The translations under genes and the position numbers were made by a program. Of a DNA stretch of 17,974 bases, positions 1 through 7,701 are shown piece by piece; within the stretch, counting starts at the first letter, position 1; each line of letters opens with the position of its first letter. This DNA comes from Chloroflexota bacterium (GTDB lineage: Bacteria; Chloroflexota; Anaerolineae; Anaerolineales; UBA11579): the NCBI GenBank assembly GCA_030610225.1, contig JAUWSD010000003.1, positions 1-17,974 of the forward strand, read 5' to 3'. The notes below the pieces were generated by a model. The model was not told the origin of the DNA, made no database searches, and was given only the letters and a program-made list of their open reading frames with translations.

Positions 1-1
1 G

Positions 2-877
2 CTGGAAAAAGCTGAGGCGGACGGATGGCCTTTGACACCTCAAGCAACATTATATGTAGAGGGCGAGATGATACGTTCAGGCGAAACCAGCATTCCTGTT
101 GGGATAACATTTGCATCCTTGCATTCAGTTGATGGAAATTTGATGAATATCATAGCCTCTTTCCGGGATATATCCCATTTCAGGGAAGCGGAGGAAATTA
201 AAAGTACATTTGTGTCTGTTGTCAGCCATGAGCTTAAAACACCTGTTGCTTTGATCAAAGGCTATGTCGGCACTCTCCGCCGGAATGATGCAAATTGGGA
301 CCGGGAAATTGTACAGGACAGCCTGGCGGTGATCGAGGATGAAGCAGATCGTTTGACCGATCTGATCAACAACCTTCTTGATGCCACACGTTTAGAGGCA
401 GGAGAATTTGCGATAAACGCATCTGATGTTTCCATGCCAGTATTGGTGAATAGAGTTGTAGAAAAATTTAAGACCCAAACCAGCAAACATGATTTTGTGG
501 TCGATTTTCCTGATGATTGCCCGATCGTGCTGGTTGATGAAGCCCGGATCACACAGGTACTTGAAAACCTGATCTCCAATGCGATCAAATATTCACCTGA
601 GGGTGGTGAGATTAAAATAAGCGGTGAGGTTGGTGCAGAAAATGTGATCGTATCCGTTTGTGATGAAGGGCCAGGCATCCCAATTGGGGATGTGCCCCAT
701 ATCTTTGACCGTTTTTACCGTTCCGAGGATGCACAGAAGAATACTGCTGGAGCAGGTTTGGGGCTTTATCTGGCAAGGGCGATCATTGAAGCCCATGGTG
801 GAACGATCTGGGCTGACCCCCGTTCAAATAACGGCGCCCGGGTTTTATTCTCAATCCCAAGGTCGGACATTAATTAA
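2..877 (+). CDS. Sensor histidine kinase, 3' part (PAS end, HisKA, HATPase_c)
   Basis: This is the C-terminal part of a two-component sensor kinase that autophosphorylates on histidine and passes the phosphate to a response regulator. The frame is open from base 2, so the start lies outside the window. The first ATG at 32 is internal to a PAS domain, whose end reads ASFRDISHFREAEE. The H-box FVSVVSHELKTP follows, with the phospho-acceptor His codon at 227-229. The ATPase domain shows the N-box ENLISNAIKYSPEGG, the G1 box DEGPGIP, the F-box FDRFYRSED and the G2 box GAGLGLYLARAI. All motifs needed for kinase activity are intact. The order PAS-HisKA-HATPase resembles PhoR/VicK-type kinases. No transmembrane segment is visible in this part. 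No response regulator lies downstream, so a partner, if linked, is upstream of the window. The specific signal cannot be read. Confidence 0.93.
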   Translation: MEKAEADGWPLTPQATLYVEGEMIRSGETSIPVGITFASLHSVDGNLMNIIASFRDISHFREAEEIKSTFVSVVSHELKTPVALIKGYVGTLRRNDANWDREIVQDSLAVIEDEADRLTDLINNLLDATRLEAGEFAINASDVSMPVLVNRVVEKFKTQTSKHDFVVDFPDDCPIVLVDEARITQVLENLISNAIKYSPEGGEIKISGEVGAENVIVSVCDEGPGIPIGDVPHIFDRFYRSEDAQKNTAGAGLGLYLARAIIEAHGGTIWADPRSNNGARVLFSIPRSDIN

Positions 878-887
878 AGAAAGAGAT

Positions 888-917
888 CTGACATATAGAG
901 AAAAATAAAGGTACAAT
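888..917 (+). promoter_or_regulatory. Possible sigma70-type promoter for the CpXC gene
   Basis: A -35-like CTGACA (888-893) lies 18 bases before TACAAT (912-917), in the 109-base gap after the histidine kinase gene. It predicts a leader of about 60 bases. A second -10-like TATAAG at 971-976 lacks a good -35. No strong Shine-Dalgarno precedes the ATG at 987. Confidence 0.35.
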
Positions 918-986
918 TGCGTTTGGTTTTAATCAATGTATATCAACAGGTTTTTCACCTGAAATTTAAATATAAGCGAGATTAAT

Positions 987-2351
987 ATGACAGCATCAAG
1001 AACATTTATTAACTGCCCACAATGTGGCAAACAGATCGTAGCAGAGATCGAGCAGGTATTTGACGTCGGCAGTGATCCGGCATCAAAACAGCGATTTCTC
1101 TCCGGTCAATATAATTTAGTACAGTGCCCTCATTGCAGGTTTAACGGGAATATGTCAGCACCAGTTGTGTATCATGACCCGGAAAAAGAACTACTTTTGA
1201 ATTTTCTGCCCCCAGAGCTGAACCTCCCTATGCCGGAACAGGAGAAAGCAATTGGAGCACTGATTCAGCAGGTTGTTGACGCACTTCCAGCTGAACAGAA
1301 AAAAGGATATTTATTCAGCCCTCAGAGGGTTCTGTCCATGCAGGGCCTGGTTGAACGCATCCTCGAAGAGGATGGGATCACAAAAGAAGTAATTCAGGCA
1401 CAGCAGAAGATCATTGAATTGATCCAGCGACTTGCCAACATCACAGACGACACAGCTCTTGAGCATGTTGTCAAAGAAGAAGATGAGAAGATCGATGCAG
1501 AATTCTTTGCTTTGATGAATCAACTGATCGAGGGCAGCGCTGCCAGAGGTGATTCAGAATTCGCGAAGAACCTGGTCGAGTTACAACAGAAATTGATCCC
1601 GATCACAACATATGGCAAAGAAATGCAGGAAAAAGCAGCTGAGGTTGAGGAAGCTGTAAAAACCTTGAATGAATTGGGTGATAATATTACAAGGGATAAA
1701 ATGCTGGATGTGATCATTGCCGCTCCAAATGAAACCAGAGTGGATGCGTTTGTAAGTCTGGCCAGAGGTGCAATGGATTATCAATTCTTCCAGATGCTTA
1801 GTGATAAGATCGAAGCTGCCGAAGGTGATGAGAAAGAAAAATTGACATCCCTGCGTGAACAGCTCCTTAAATCCGTGGATGAGATCGACAAGGCAATCCA
1901 AGCCAGACTTGATATGGCAAAACAAAACATTGACCGAATTCTCTCTGTTGATAATATGAAAGAAATTGTCATGGCAAACTTAAATGCCCTGGATGAATTC
2001 TTCATGCAGGCCTTGGCTCTTGAGCTGACAGAAGCAGAAAAGAATGAGGATAAGGACAGGCTTGAAAAACTGAACTTGATCCTTGAGATCTTAGATGAAG
2101 CCGCTGAATCTGCAAAAGCAGCCCAGGTGGATGTTGAGCTGATCCAGGAACTGCTTGAAGCTGATGATGAGAATCGTGCAAAGCTGCTGGATGAACGCAA
2201 AGATGACATCACTCCAAAATTGCTCGAAGGTTTGACCGGTGCATTGATGCAGGTAGAGAATGCCGAAGGTCAGGAAGAACTGACCGAAAAACTCAGAACA
2301 GTATATAAGGATGCTATCAAGGTCTCCATGCAGAATATGAAAGACAGCTAG
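987..2351 (+). CDS. CpXC-domain protein with long helical C-terminus
   Basis: The product is a 454-residue protein of unknown function. Its N-terminus carries a CpXC zinc-ribbon-like domain with pairs C10-P-Q-C13 and C47-P-H-C50, which probably bind one zinc ion. After about residue 110 it becomes a long, acidic, Lys/Glu/Leu-rich, mostly helical region with probable coiled-coil segments. There is no signal peptide or membrane segment, so it is probably cytoplasmic. CpXC domains occur in uncharacterised bacterial proteins, and no enzymatic activity is established to my knowledge. The gene stands alone: it is separated from the upstream kinase by a likely promoter and closed by a strong terminator 17 bases after its TAG stop. 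That arrangement also shows that TAG works as a normal stop codon in this genome. The ATG at 987 is chosen because the Cys motif follows within ten residues. Confidence 0.85.
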   Translation: MTASRTFINCPQCGKQIVAEIEQVFDVGSDPASKQRFLSGQYNLVQCPHCRFNGNMSAPVVYHDPEKELLLNFLPPELNLPMPEQEKAIGALIQQVVDALPAEQKKGYLFSPQRVLSMQGLVERILEEDGITKEVIQAQQKIIELIQRLANITDDTALEHVVKEEDEKIDAEFFALMNQLIEGSAARGDSEFAKNLVELQQKLIPITTYGKEMQEKAAEVEEAVKTLNELGDNITRDKMLDVIIAAPNETRVDAFVSLARGAMDYQFFQMLSDKIEAAEGDEKEKLTSLREQLLKSVDEIDKAIQARLDMAKQNIDRILSVDNMKEIVMANLNALDEFFMQALALELTEAEKNEDKDRLEKLNLILEILDEAAESAKAAQVDVELIQELLEADDENRAKLLDERKDDITPKLLEGLTGALMQVENAEGQEELTEKLRTVYKDAIKVSMQNMKDS

Positions 2352-2367
2352 AAGAAAAAGAATTAGA

Positions 2368-2398
2368 AAGCGGATGGAGAAAGCCATCCGCTTTTTTA
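2368..2398 (+). terminator. Rho-independent terminator after the CpXC gene
   Basis: A perfect 10-bp stem pairs AAGCGGATGG (2368-2377) with CCATCCGCTT (2384-2393) around a 6-base loop. It runs directly into a T-run (2392-2397). Confidence 0.93.
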
Positions 2399-2410
2399 TT
2401 TAAACAGAAT

Positions 2411-2437
2411 TTGATAGCCCAGATGTTCTGATATAAT
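2411..2437 (+). promoter_or_regulatory. Extended -10 promoter of the mrfB-like gene
   Basis: TTGATA (2411-2416) and TATAAT (2432-2437) are separated by 15 bases. The -10 is preceded by TGA, giving the extended element TGATATAAT (2429-2437). The start codon at 2445 is only 7 bases past the -10, so transcription should begin at or next to the ATG. Confidence 0.72.
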
Positions 2438-2444
2438 CAGAAAA

Positions 2445-3662
2445 ATGGCATCATTAAAAGATCGATTAAAGAAAATGGGTGTGAAGGGCAGCGTAATCCA
2501 GCCGGAAATTAAACCCCGGTTGGAATTTCCCATTGAGGATGCGGTAGATGGGAGGTTGGCTGAAAATTCGGCGGGGGGATATTTTCTGGTTGAACGCAGT
2601 TTCCCCCGTGGACATAAATACGGAAACAATATTCTAGAGATCGTATCTCCGCTTGAAATGATAGCAAATTGGGCGGGGGAAAATCACATCTCTGAGGTAG
2701 ACATTGACGAATTTTGTTTTGTGGATACTGAGACCACTGGATTGGCAGGCGGCAGCGGAACTCTGGCATTCATGGTTGGGATGGGGCGATTTGAGAAAGA
2801 TGAATTTAAACTTGCACAATTCTTTTTGAAGGATCCGGGCGATGAAACAGCGATGCTTTTTGCGATCGAAGAATTTCTGGCTCCATCCAAGGTGTTGGTT
2901 TCTTTCAACGGCAAAGCATTTGATATTCCCTTGATGAATGCGCGCTATATAACTAATATGCAGCCATCACCCTTTAAGGAGCTTGCCCAGCTCGATATCC
3001 TGCACCTGGCTCGCAGACTGTGGAGGGACAGGTTGCCAAGCAGAACCTTGAATTTTCTTGAAATTGAGATATTGGGAATTGAACGCACAGGTGAAGACAC
3101 TCCCGGCTGGATGATCCCAAGTTTATATACAGATTATCTGCTGACCGGTGATTCCAGGCCCCTGGCAGGCGTCTTTTATCATAATGAGATCGATATTCTT
3201 TCGCTGGCAGTGCTTATGGAGGTGCTGGCAAAGATCATTTCAGATCCTTTGGGGAGTAAGGACGCACATACTCTTGACCTGCTTGCAGTAGGCAAATTGA
3301 ATGAAGATCTGGGTCATCAGTTTGAAGCGAAAAAGATTTACGAATACTGCCTGGAACAGGAACTCCCCGACGAGATCAGAACCAGAACTATCAAGCGGCT
3401 TTCTTATATCTACCGCAGGCTGGATCAATTACCAGAAGCCTTAAGCCTGTGGTGGCAGGCAGCCGCTGACCGGGAGATATACGCTCATGAAGAACTTGCG
3501 AAATATTACGAGCATAAAGCGCGGGATTTTGAAGAAGCAAAAAAGTGGACAGAGTCAGCGCTTGCGCTTTTGAAGATGCCGGAGATAAATCGTTTTGAGA
3601 GAGTTCAATGGCAGGAAAAATTTAATTACCGACTTGAAAGATTAAAAAGAAAGATTAAATAA
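2445..3662 (+). CDS. mrfB: MrfB (YprB)-like DEDD-family 3'-5' exonuclease with TPR-like tail
   Basis: This 405-residue protein has a ribonuclease H-like (DEDD) exonuclease domain at about residues 88-265. The metal-binding motifs are visible: D94-T-E96 in DTETTG, D160 in FNGKAFD, D184 in LDILHLARR, and H246/D250 in YHNEID. Residues from about 280 to 400 form repeated amphipathic helices of TPR type (EAKKIYEYCLEQ, LPEALSLWWQAA, EEAKKWTESALAL). This layout matches Bacillus subtilis YprB, named MrfB, an exonuclease that acts with the helicase MrfA to repair mitomycin C damage. The MrfA-like helicase lies about 700 bases downstream, which supports the assignment. A bidirectional terminator follows immediately. 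No Shine-Dalgarno precedes the ATG; the promoter position predicts a leaderless mRNA. The family call is firm. The exact substrate in this organism is inferred. Confidence 0.86.
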   Translation: MASLKDRLKKMGVKGSVIQPEIKPRLEFPIEDAVDGRLAENSAGGYFLVERSFPRGHKYGNNILEIVSPLEMIANWAGENHISEVDIDEFCFVDTETTGLAGGSGTLAFMVGMGRFEKDEFKLAQFFLKDPGDETAMLFAIEEFLAPSKVLVSFNGKAFDIPLMNARYITNMQPSPFKELAQLDILHLARRLWRDRLPSRTLNFLEIEILGIERTGEDTPGWMIPSLYTDYLLTGDSRPLAGVFYHNEIDILSLAVLMEVLAKIISDPLGSKDAHTLDLLAVGKLNEDLGHQFEAKKIYEYCLEQELPDEIRTRTIKRLSYIYRRLDQLPEALSLWWQAAADREIYAHEELAKYYEHKARDFEEAKKWTESALALLKMPEINRFERVQWQEKFNYRLERLKRKIK

Positions 3663-3693
3663 AAACTGCCCACAACTCGTGAGCAGTTTTTTT
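3663..3693. terminator. Bidirectional terminator between convergent genes
   Basis: A stem with one mismatch, AAACTGC..CAC (3663-3673) with GTG..GCAGTTT (3679-3689), has a 5-base loop. It is flanked by a T-run on the right and an A-run on the left, so it can terminate both the mrfB-like gene and the minus-strand gene ending at 3703. Confidence 0.88.
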
Positions 3694-3702
3694 GATTTTA
3701 GT

Positions 3703-4266
3703 TTATCCAAGGTATCCGTATAGATACCAGAATTCCTTTTTTGGGAATGCTCTGCTTAATCCTTGTTCCCATACAAAGTCAGATTTATTAAAGAGATTCT
3801 TTAACTGATCATCCAGTGCATTAAGCGTGTCTTGATCTTTATTTTTATTCTTCAGTTCATTATTTAGTAACTGCAGGAGAACTCGAACCCGGACTTCTAC
3901 AGGAAAATATGGAGCATATGCTTCCATATTATTATTTAATTCCTTGAGGTAGTATGCCCACTGTCGTAAACGGGACCGGTATTCCATCTCAGCTTTTTCT
4001 TCCCACGCGACCGGCCATTCTTCTTTTATGTCCTTATAAATATTGTCGGCCTGGTTAATTGATTGTTTGTGGTAAGAAGTAATTGCCGCAGCAATAGTGC
4101 CGTATCTGAAATACAGTAAATTCCCAATTGTTAACTTCGGATATGGCGCTTTCTTAAGAGGATGTGTTAAATCCAAGGGCCAGAAAAGGTCCTTTGACAT
4201 CAAGTAATATTTCGCCTCATTCAGCGCGCCTCGAAGATATCTCTCGTAGTAATTAAACTCCAGCAT
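3703..4266 (-). CDS. Hypothetical protein, helical, 187 aa
   Basis: I do not recognise this protein. It is 187 residues, soluble and probably mostly helical, rich in aromatic residues (many Tyr, Trp and Phe) and charged residues. It starts MLEFNYYERYLRGALNEAKY and has a YYLKELNNNMEAYAPYFPVEVR stretch in the middle; there is no signal peptide, membrane helix or Cys cluster. A helical-bundle accessory protein is a guess. It is very likely a real gene: an ideal Shine-Dalgarno AGGAGG (4273-4278) sits 6 bases before the ATG, a good promoter lies upstream, and a terminator follows. It sits on the opposite strand between the mrfB-like and mrfA-like genes and looks more AT-rich than both. It may be a lineage-specific insertion, or it may be functionally tied to the repair pair; the sequence does not decide. 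Confidence 0.8.
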   Translation of the reverse strand: MLEFNYYERYLRGALNEAKYYLMSKDLFWPLDLTHPLKKAPYPKLTIGNLLYFRYGTIAAAITSYHKQSINQADNIYKDIKEEWPVAWEEKAEMEYRSRLRQWAYYLKELNNNMEAYAPYFPVEVRVRVLLQLLNNELKNKNKDQDTLNALDDQLKNLFNKSDFVWEQGLSRAFPKKEFWYLYGYLG

Positions 4267-4293
4267 GCTGTACCTCCTGAATGAAATTAACCA

Positions 4294-4321
4294 ATTATAG
4301 TATTAAATGCGAGAATCTCAA
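4294..4321 (-). promoter_or_regulatory. Sigma70-type promoter of the 187-aa hypothetical gene
   Basis: On the minus strand TTGAGA (4316-4321) and TATAAT (4294-4299) are spaced by 16 bases. The predicted start near 4287 leaves a short leader that contains the AGGAGG ribosome site. Confidence 0.7.
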
Positions 4322-4350
4322 AATTTGATTCATAAATAGATATAAAAGAT

Positions 4351-4356
4351 TAGAAT
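4351..4356 (+). promoter_or_regulatory. Possible -10 element of the mrfA-like gene
   Basis: TAGAAT ends 6 bases before the ATG at 4363, and no Shine-Dalgarno is present. A convincing -35 is missing; TTGATT at 4325-4330 is about 20 bases upstream, which is too far for a standard spacer. The call rests mainly on the same -10-to-ATG layout at other genes in the window. Confidence 0.35.
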
Positions 4357-4362
4357 ATATAT

Positions 4363-6885
4363 ATGTCAATAAACCGACTTCTTTCTTTTTGGCGCTCAGA
4401 TCCGACAGTTGGGGGGAATATTGTTGAGTGGAATCAGATACCTGCAAAAACAGCGGTCCTGAAACCTTATCCGAATGGATTGGATCCGGATATTATTTCT
4501 GCTTTGGGATCGCAAAATATTACATCCCTTTACAGCCATCAGGCTGAAGCATGGGACCTGATTCAAAAAGATAGCAATGTTGTAATAGTGACTGGTACTG
4601 CCAGCGGAAAAACCCTGGCGTACAATCTGCCTGTTCTTGATAGATTGGGAAAAGCGTCAGAAGCCCGGGCTTTATACCTGTTCCCTACAAAAGCATTAGC
4701 CCACGATCAGGTTAATGAGCTTGATGATCTGATGGGAGTGATGCCGCGCGCAAAGAGAGTGGCTGTCAGAGCATATGACGGAGATACTCCCCAGTCTGCG
4801 CGCCCAAAGGTGCGCAGGAATGCCAGGATCATACTCAGCAACCCTGACATGCTCCATGCAGGAATATTGCCCCATCACACCCGTTGGGAAGATTTCTTCC
4901 GTAATTTAAATTTTGTTGTGATTGATGAGATCCACACCTACCGCGGGGTCTTTGGTTCACATGTTGGAAATGTCCTCAGAAGATTAAAAAGGATCGCAAA
5001 TTTTTACGGCAGCTCTCCACGATTCATCCTGACATCTGCAACGATCGGCAATCCGACTGAATTGGCAGAAAAACTGATCGAAGAGAAAGTTGAGCTGGTA
5101 GACCAGGATGGAGCACCCCGGGGGCCTAAACATTTCCTGCTGTACAATCCTCCGGTGATAGATGAAGACCTGGGAATAAGACGCTCTGTGATGCAGGAGA
5201 GTGTGCGTCTGACAAATGACCTGGTGAGTTATGGTGTTCAGACGATATTATTTGGCAGGGCAAGGCGCTCGGTAGAAGTGATGCTGAATTACCTGCGTGA
5301 GGGCAGCGATCTGCCAGATGGAAGTCTGCGCGGCTATCGCAGCGGATATCTGCCAACTGAAAGGCGAGAGATCGAAAATGGACTGCGGACAGGTAAGGTC
5401 AGGGCAGTAGTAGCTACGAATGCTCTTGAGCTGGGAATTGATATAGGCGGGATGGACGCGGCAGTGCTTTCAGGGTATCCCGGTTCGATCGCTGCAAGCT
5501 GGCAGCAAGCAGGAAGAGCAGGCAGGAAACTTGATCCTTCGCTAGCAATAATGGCTGCCTCGGCAAATCCGCTGGACCAATTCCTGGTGAAGCACCCGGA
5601 CTTCTTTTTTGACAGCTCACCTGAACAAGCATTGATTAACCCGGACAATTTGTTAATCCTGCTTGGACATATCCGTTGTGCAGCTTTTGAACTGCCATTT
5701 CAGACTGGAGAAGGATTTGGAAAAATCCTGAAAGATGAAGTCGCAGAATATATGCAGTTGTTGGAGGAAAGGCAGGAGATACATCAGTCCAAAGGCAAGT
5801 ATTTCTGGACATCCAGTGATTATCCATCGCAGGGTATCTCTCTGCGCAGCGCATCCCCAAATACTGTTACCCTGCATGCCCAGTCAGAAGATGGCTGGAA
5901 ATTGATCGGGGATGTGGATTCAGCCAGTGCAGATTGGCTGGTGCATCCAGAGTCGATCTATATCCACGAGGGCAGGAATTATGTTGTTGATGAGCTTGAT
6001 CTTGAACAACACATCGCCTATCTGCGTCCAGCGAGGGTCGATTATTTTACTCAGCCAAGGCGAACATCAAAAGTTGTAATGGATAATGAGTTAAATCACT
6101 CTGAGATCAAGGGAGGGGAGAAGGGCTACGGCGAATTGACTGTGATCGGGAAGGTCACAGGTTATATGAAGGTTGAATGGCACACTCACCGAAATCTTGG
6201 AATGGGCTTGCTGGATATGCCTGAACATGAGTTGAATACGACCGGATACTGGTTTTCACTGAACGATGACACTATCGAAAAGCTGGAGGACGAAGGACTT
6301 TGGAACAGCAGCCCCAACCAATACGGCCCGAACTGGGATCAGATCAGAAACAAGGCAAGGGAAAGGGATAGTTATCGCTGTCAGATGTGTGGGAATGCTG
6401 AAAATGAAAAAGAACACAGCGTTCATCATAAGATCCCTTTCAGGTCCTTCACTAATATCAATGAAGCACATAACTCGAAAAATCTGATCACCCTTTGTGA
6501 ATCCTGCCATCGTTTGGCTGAATCTGTGGTCAGGGTGCGAACAGGACTTTCCGGGCTGGCGTTCACCCTGGGGCATTTGGCACCCCTGTTCCTGATGTGT
6601 GCCACCTCAGACATTGGTGTTCACAGCGACGCTCAATCTCCATTGGTGGAAGGTAAGCCGATAATCGTGATCTATGATCATATCCCCGCTGGGATCGGAT
6701 TCAGTGAACGACTATATGAAATTCATGACGAGATGATCAGAAGGGCATATGAATTGGTCAGCAGCTGCACATGCCAGGATGGATGTCCTTCCTGCGTTGG
6801 CCCGGGCGGAGAAGACGGCACAGGCGGAAAACAGGAAGCACTAGCTCTATTGAAGATTCTTTCTGGAATTGAAGATCAGGATTGA
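4363..6885 (+). CDS. mrfA: MrfA (YprA)-like DEAD/DEAH helicase with inserted HNH domain
   Basis: This 840-residue superfamily 2 DNA helicase has all core motifs: Walker A TGTASGKT (77-84), motif Ia PTKALAHDQ, Walker B DEIH (188-191), motif III TSAT (224-227), motif V TNALELGIDIGG and motif VI QQAGRAGR (381-388). The C-terminus carries the zinc-binding domain of the MrfA family (DUF1998/MZB), with C802-x-C804 and C808-P-S-C811 after IAPLFLMC-like and YDHIPAGIGFSE motifs. B. subtilis MrfA is about 750 residues. The extra length here is largely an 80-residue HNH nuclease-like insertion (about 648-728). MrfA is a 3'-5' helicase that acts with the exonuclease MrfB in mitomycin C lesion repair; the MrfB-like gene is upstream on the same strand. 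The 3' end overlaps the convergent FHA gene by 10 bases. Helicase identity is firm; the role of the insertion is unknown. Confidence 0.9.
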   Translation: MSINRLLSFWRSDPTVGGNIVEWNQIPAKTAVLKPYPNGLDPDIISALGSQNITSLYSHQAEAWDLIQKDSNVVIVTGTASGKTLAYNLPVLDRLGKASEARALYLFPTKALAHDQVNELDDLMGVMPRAKRVAVRAYDGDTPQSARPKVRRNARIILSNPDMLHAGILPHHTRWEDFFRNLNFVVIDEIHTYRGVFGSHVGNVLRRLKRIANFYGSSPRFILTSATIGNPTELAEKLIEEKVELVDQDGAPRGPKHFLLYNPPVIDEDLGIRRSVMQESVRLTNDLVSYGVQTILFGRARRSVEVMLNYLREGSDLPDGSLRGYRSGYLPTERREIENGLRTGKVRAVVATNALELGIDIGGMDAAVLSGYPGSIAASWQQAGRAGRKLDPSLAIMAASANPLDQFLVKHPDFFFDSSPEQALINPDNLLILLGHIRCAAFELPFQTGEGFGKILKDEVAEYMQLLEERQEIHQSKGKYFWTSSDYPSQGISLRSASPNTVTLHAQSEDGWKLIGDVDSASADWLVHPESIYIHEGRNYVVDELDLEQHIAYLRPARVDYFTQPRRTSKVVMDNELNHSEIKGGEKGYGELTVIGKVTGYMKVEWHTHRNLGMGLLDMPEHELNTTGYWFSLNDDTIEKLEDEGLWNSSPNQYGPNWDQIRNKARERDSYRCQMCGNAENEKEHSVHHKIPFRSFTNINEAHNSKNLITLCESCHRLAESVVRVRTGLSGLAFTLGHLAPLFLMCATSDIGVHSDAQSPLVEGKPIIVIYDHIPAGIGFSERLYEIHDEMIRRAYELVSSCTCQDGCPSCVGPGGEDGTGGKQEALALLKILSGIEDQD
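6304..6546 (+). other. HNH nuclease-like domain inserted in the MrfA-like helicase
   Basis: Residues of about 648-728 of the helicase hold a complete HNH signature. There is a first zinc pair C673-Q-M-C676, the HH core H688-H689 (HHKIPF), an Asn at N707 (KNLITLC), and a second pair C712-E-S-C715 followed by H716. It is preceded by a typical WDQIRNKARERDSYRC helix. It lies between the region ending in MPEHELNTTGYWF and the LGHLAPLFLMC segment that begins the zinc-binding C-terminal domain. The reading frame is continuous on both sides. Confidence 0.85.
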
Positions 6886-6892
6886 TCTTTTT
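6872..6892 (+). terminator. Possible terminator overlapping the mrfA-like stop codon
   Basis: AAGATCA (6872-6878) pairs with TGATCTT (6883-6889) around a GGAT loop, followed by a T-run to 6892. The stem contains the stop codons of both convergent genes. It has only 7 bp and is AT-rich, so it is moderate at best. Confidence 0.4.
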
Positions 6893-7550
6893 CGGGGTTT
6901 TTTAATCGCAGACCATGCCCGCGCACAGTGATGATGAAATCTCCCTGGTCGAGTTCGGCGAGTCTGCTGCGCACTCTGCGAACAAGTGCATCCAGTGCCT
7001 GATCGGAAACGCCATAAGCGCTTTCATCCCCCCAAATGGCTTTTACCAGGTCATAGCGTGAGACCACCTTGTCTTCATTGATATAAAGTTTTTGAAGCAA
7101 GTTGAATTGGGCTGCAGATAAGGGAGGATTGACCTCGACATCATTCAGGTAGACCATTTTTGAACGGTCGTCAAGGCGCAGTTTCCGGTTGGAAGCAGTC
7201 TGAAATCCGATGCTGTCAAGCGCTACTGTCGCATCAGAATAGAAGAATATTAGTTTCTGGGCAAGTGCTACCTGGATCACATCCCCATCATGCAGGATAG
7301 TTGGCTTATGGATCCGTTCACCGTTGATATATGTGCCGTTCTTGCTGCCCAGATCTGCCAGCAAGACACCTTCTTTTGTGGTTTTGATGCTGGCGTGCAG
7401 GCGGGACACTTGCTTATCGGGGGTTAAAATGACAATGTCAATGCTGGGATCACGACCGATCATGATCGTATCCTTGACGGCAAACTGTTGACCTTCCAAC
7501 GGACCTACCTGTGCAATCAGGACAGGGGGGTCTTCAAGAATCGGGGGCAT
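6876..7550 (-). CDS. FHA domain + OmpR-type winged-helix transcriptional regulator
   Basis: This 224-residue protein is a likely phospho-dependent DNA-binding regulator. The FHA domain at about residues 10-105 has the phosphothreonine-binding signature: G32-R33 in MIGRDP, S49/R50/H52 in VSRLHA, and S69-K-N71-G in GSKNGTYING. The C-terminal part (about 130-216) is a winged-helix domain of the OmpR/Trans_reg_C type, with LSAAQFNLLQKL, the recognition-helix region LDALVRRVRSRL and the wing ending VRGHGLRL. There is no receiver domain, so control probably comes through binding of a phosphorylated partner. It is divergent from a Ser/Thr kinase gene, which suggests a pair like mycobacterial PknH-EmbR, although EmbR has the domains in reverse order. 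An AGGAG (7557-7561) lies 6 bases before the ATG. Confidence 0.88.
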   Translation of the reverse strand: MPPILEDPPVLIAQVGPLEGQQFAVKDTIMIGRDPSIDIVILTPDKQVSRLHASIKTTKEGVLLADLGSKNGTYINGERIHKPTILHDGDVIQVALAQKLIFFYSDATVALDSIGFQTASNRKLRLDDRSKMVYLNDVEVNPPLSAAQFNLLQKLYINEDKVVSRYDLVKAIWGDESAYGVSDQALDALVRRVRSRLAELDQGDFIITVRGHGLRLKNPEKDQS

Positions 7551-7568
7551 ATAAAACTCCTACCGTGT

Positions 7569-7596
7569 ATAATACCAGAAGAAGTATCGGGTGCAA
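7569..7596 (-). promoter_or_regulatory. Sigma70-type promoter of the FHA/winged-helix gene
   Basis: On the minus strand TTGCAC (7591-7596) and TATTAT (7569-7574) are 16 bases apart. The predicted start near 7562 gives a very short leader that still holds the AGGAG site. Confidence 0.55.
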
Positions 7597-7701
7597 GAGT
7601 TAATCCACGCCAGAGACAATTTGGCAGCGCAATGCTTCGTTAAATTGAATATATTTACAAATATTGTTAATCTTGCATCACTGATCGGAGAACAGGAACA
7701 A

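Noticed and set aside
262..678. Long antisense open frames within the histidine kinase, helicase, GH3-like and recJ genes
   Set aside because: They mirror strongly supported genes, lack ribosome sites and show no recognisable protein features.
6304..6546. Intein or homing endonuclease in the helicase gene
   Set aside because: The segment is too short for an intein, has no splice-junction motifs, and is not a separate gene; it is best read as a fused domain.
7568..7573. Plus-strand TATAAT as the kinase promoter
   Set aside because: No -35 at proper spacing, and the same bases fit a better minus-strand promoter (TTGCAC-16-TATTAT) for the FHA gene.
7591..7701. GTG start adding 37 residues to the kinase
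   Set aside because: The extra residues do not resemble kinase sequence, the region is AT-rich intergenic DNA divergent from the FHA gene, and AGGA precedes the ATG at 7702.
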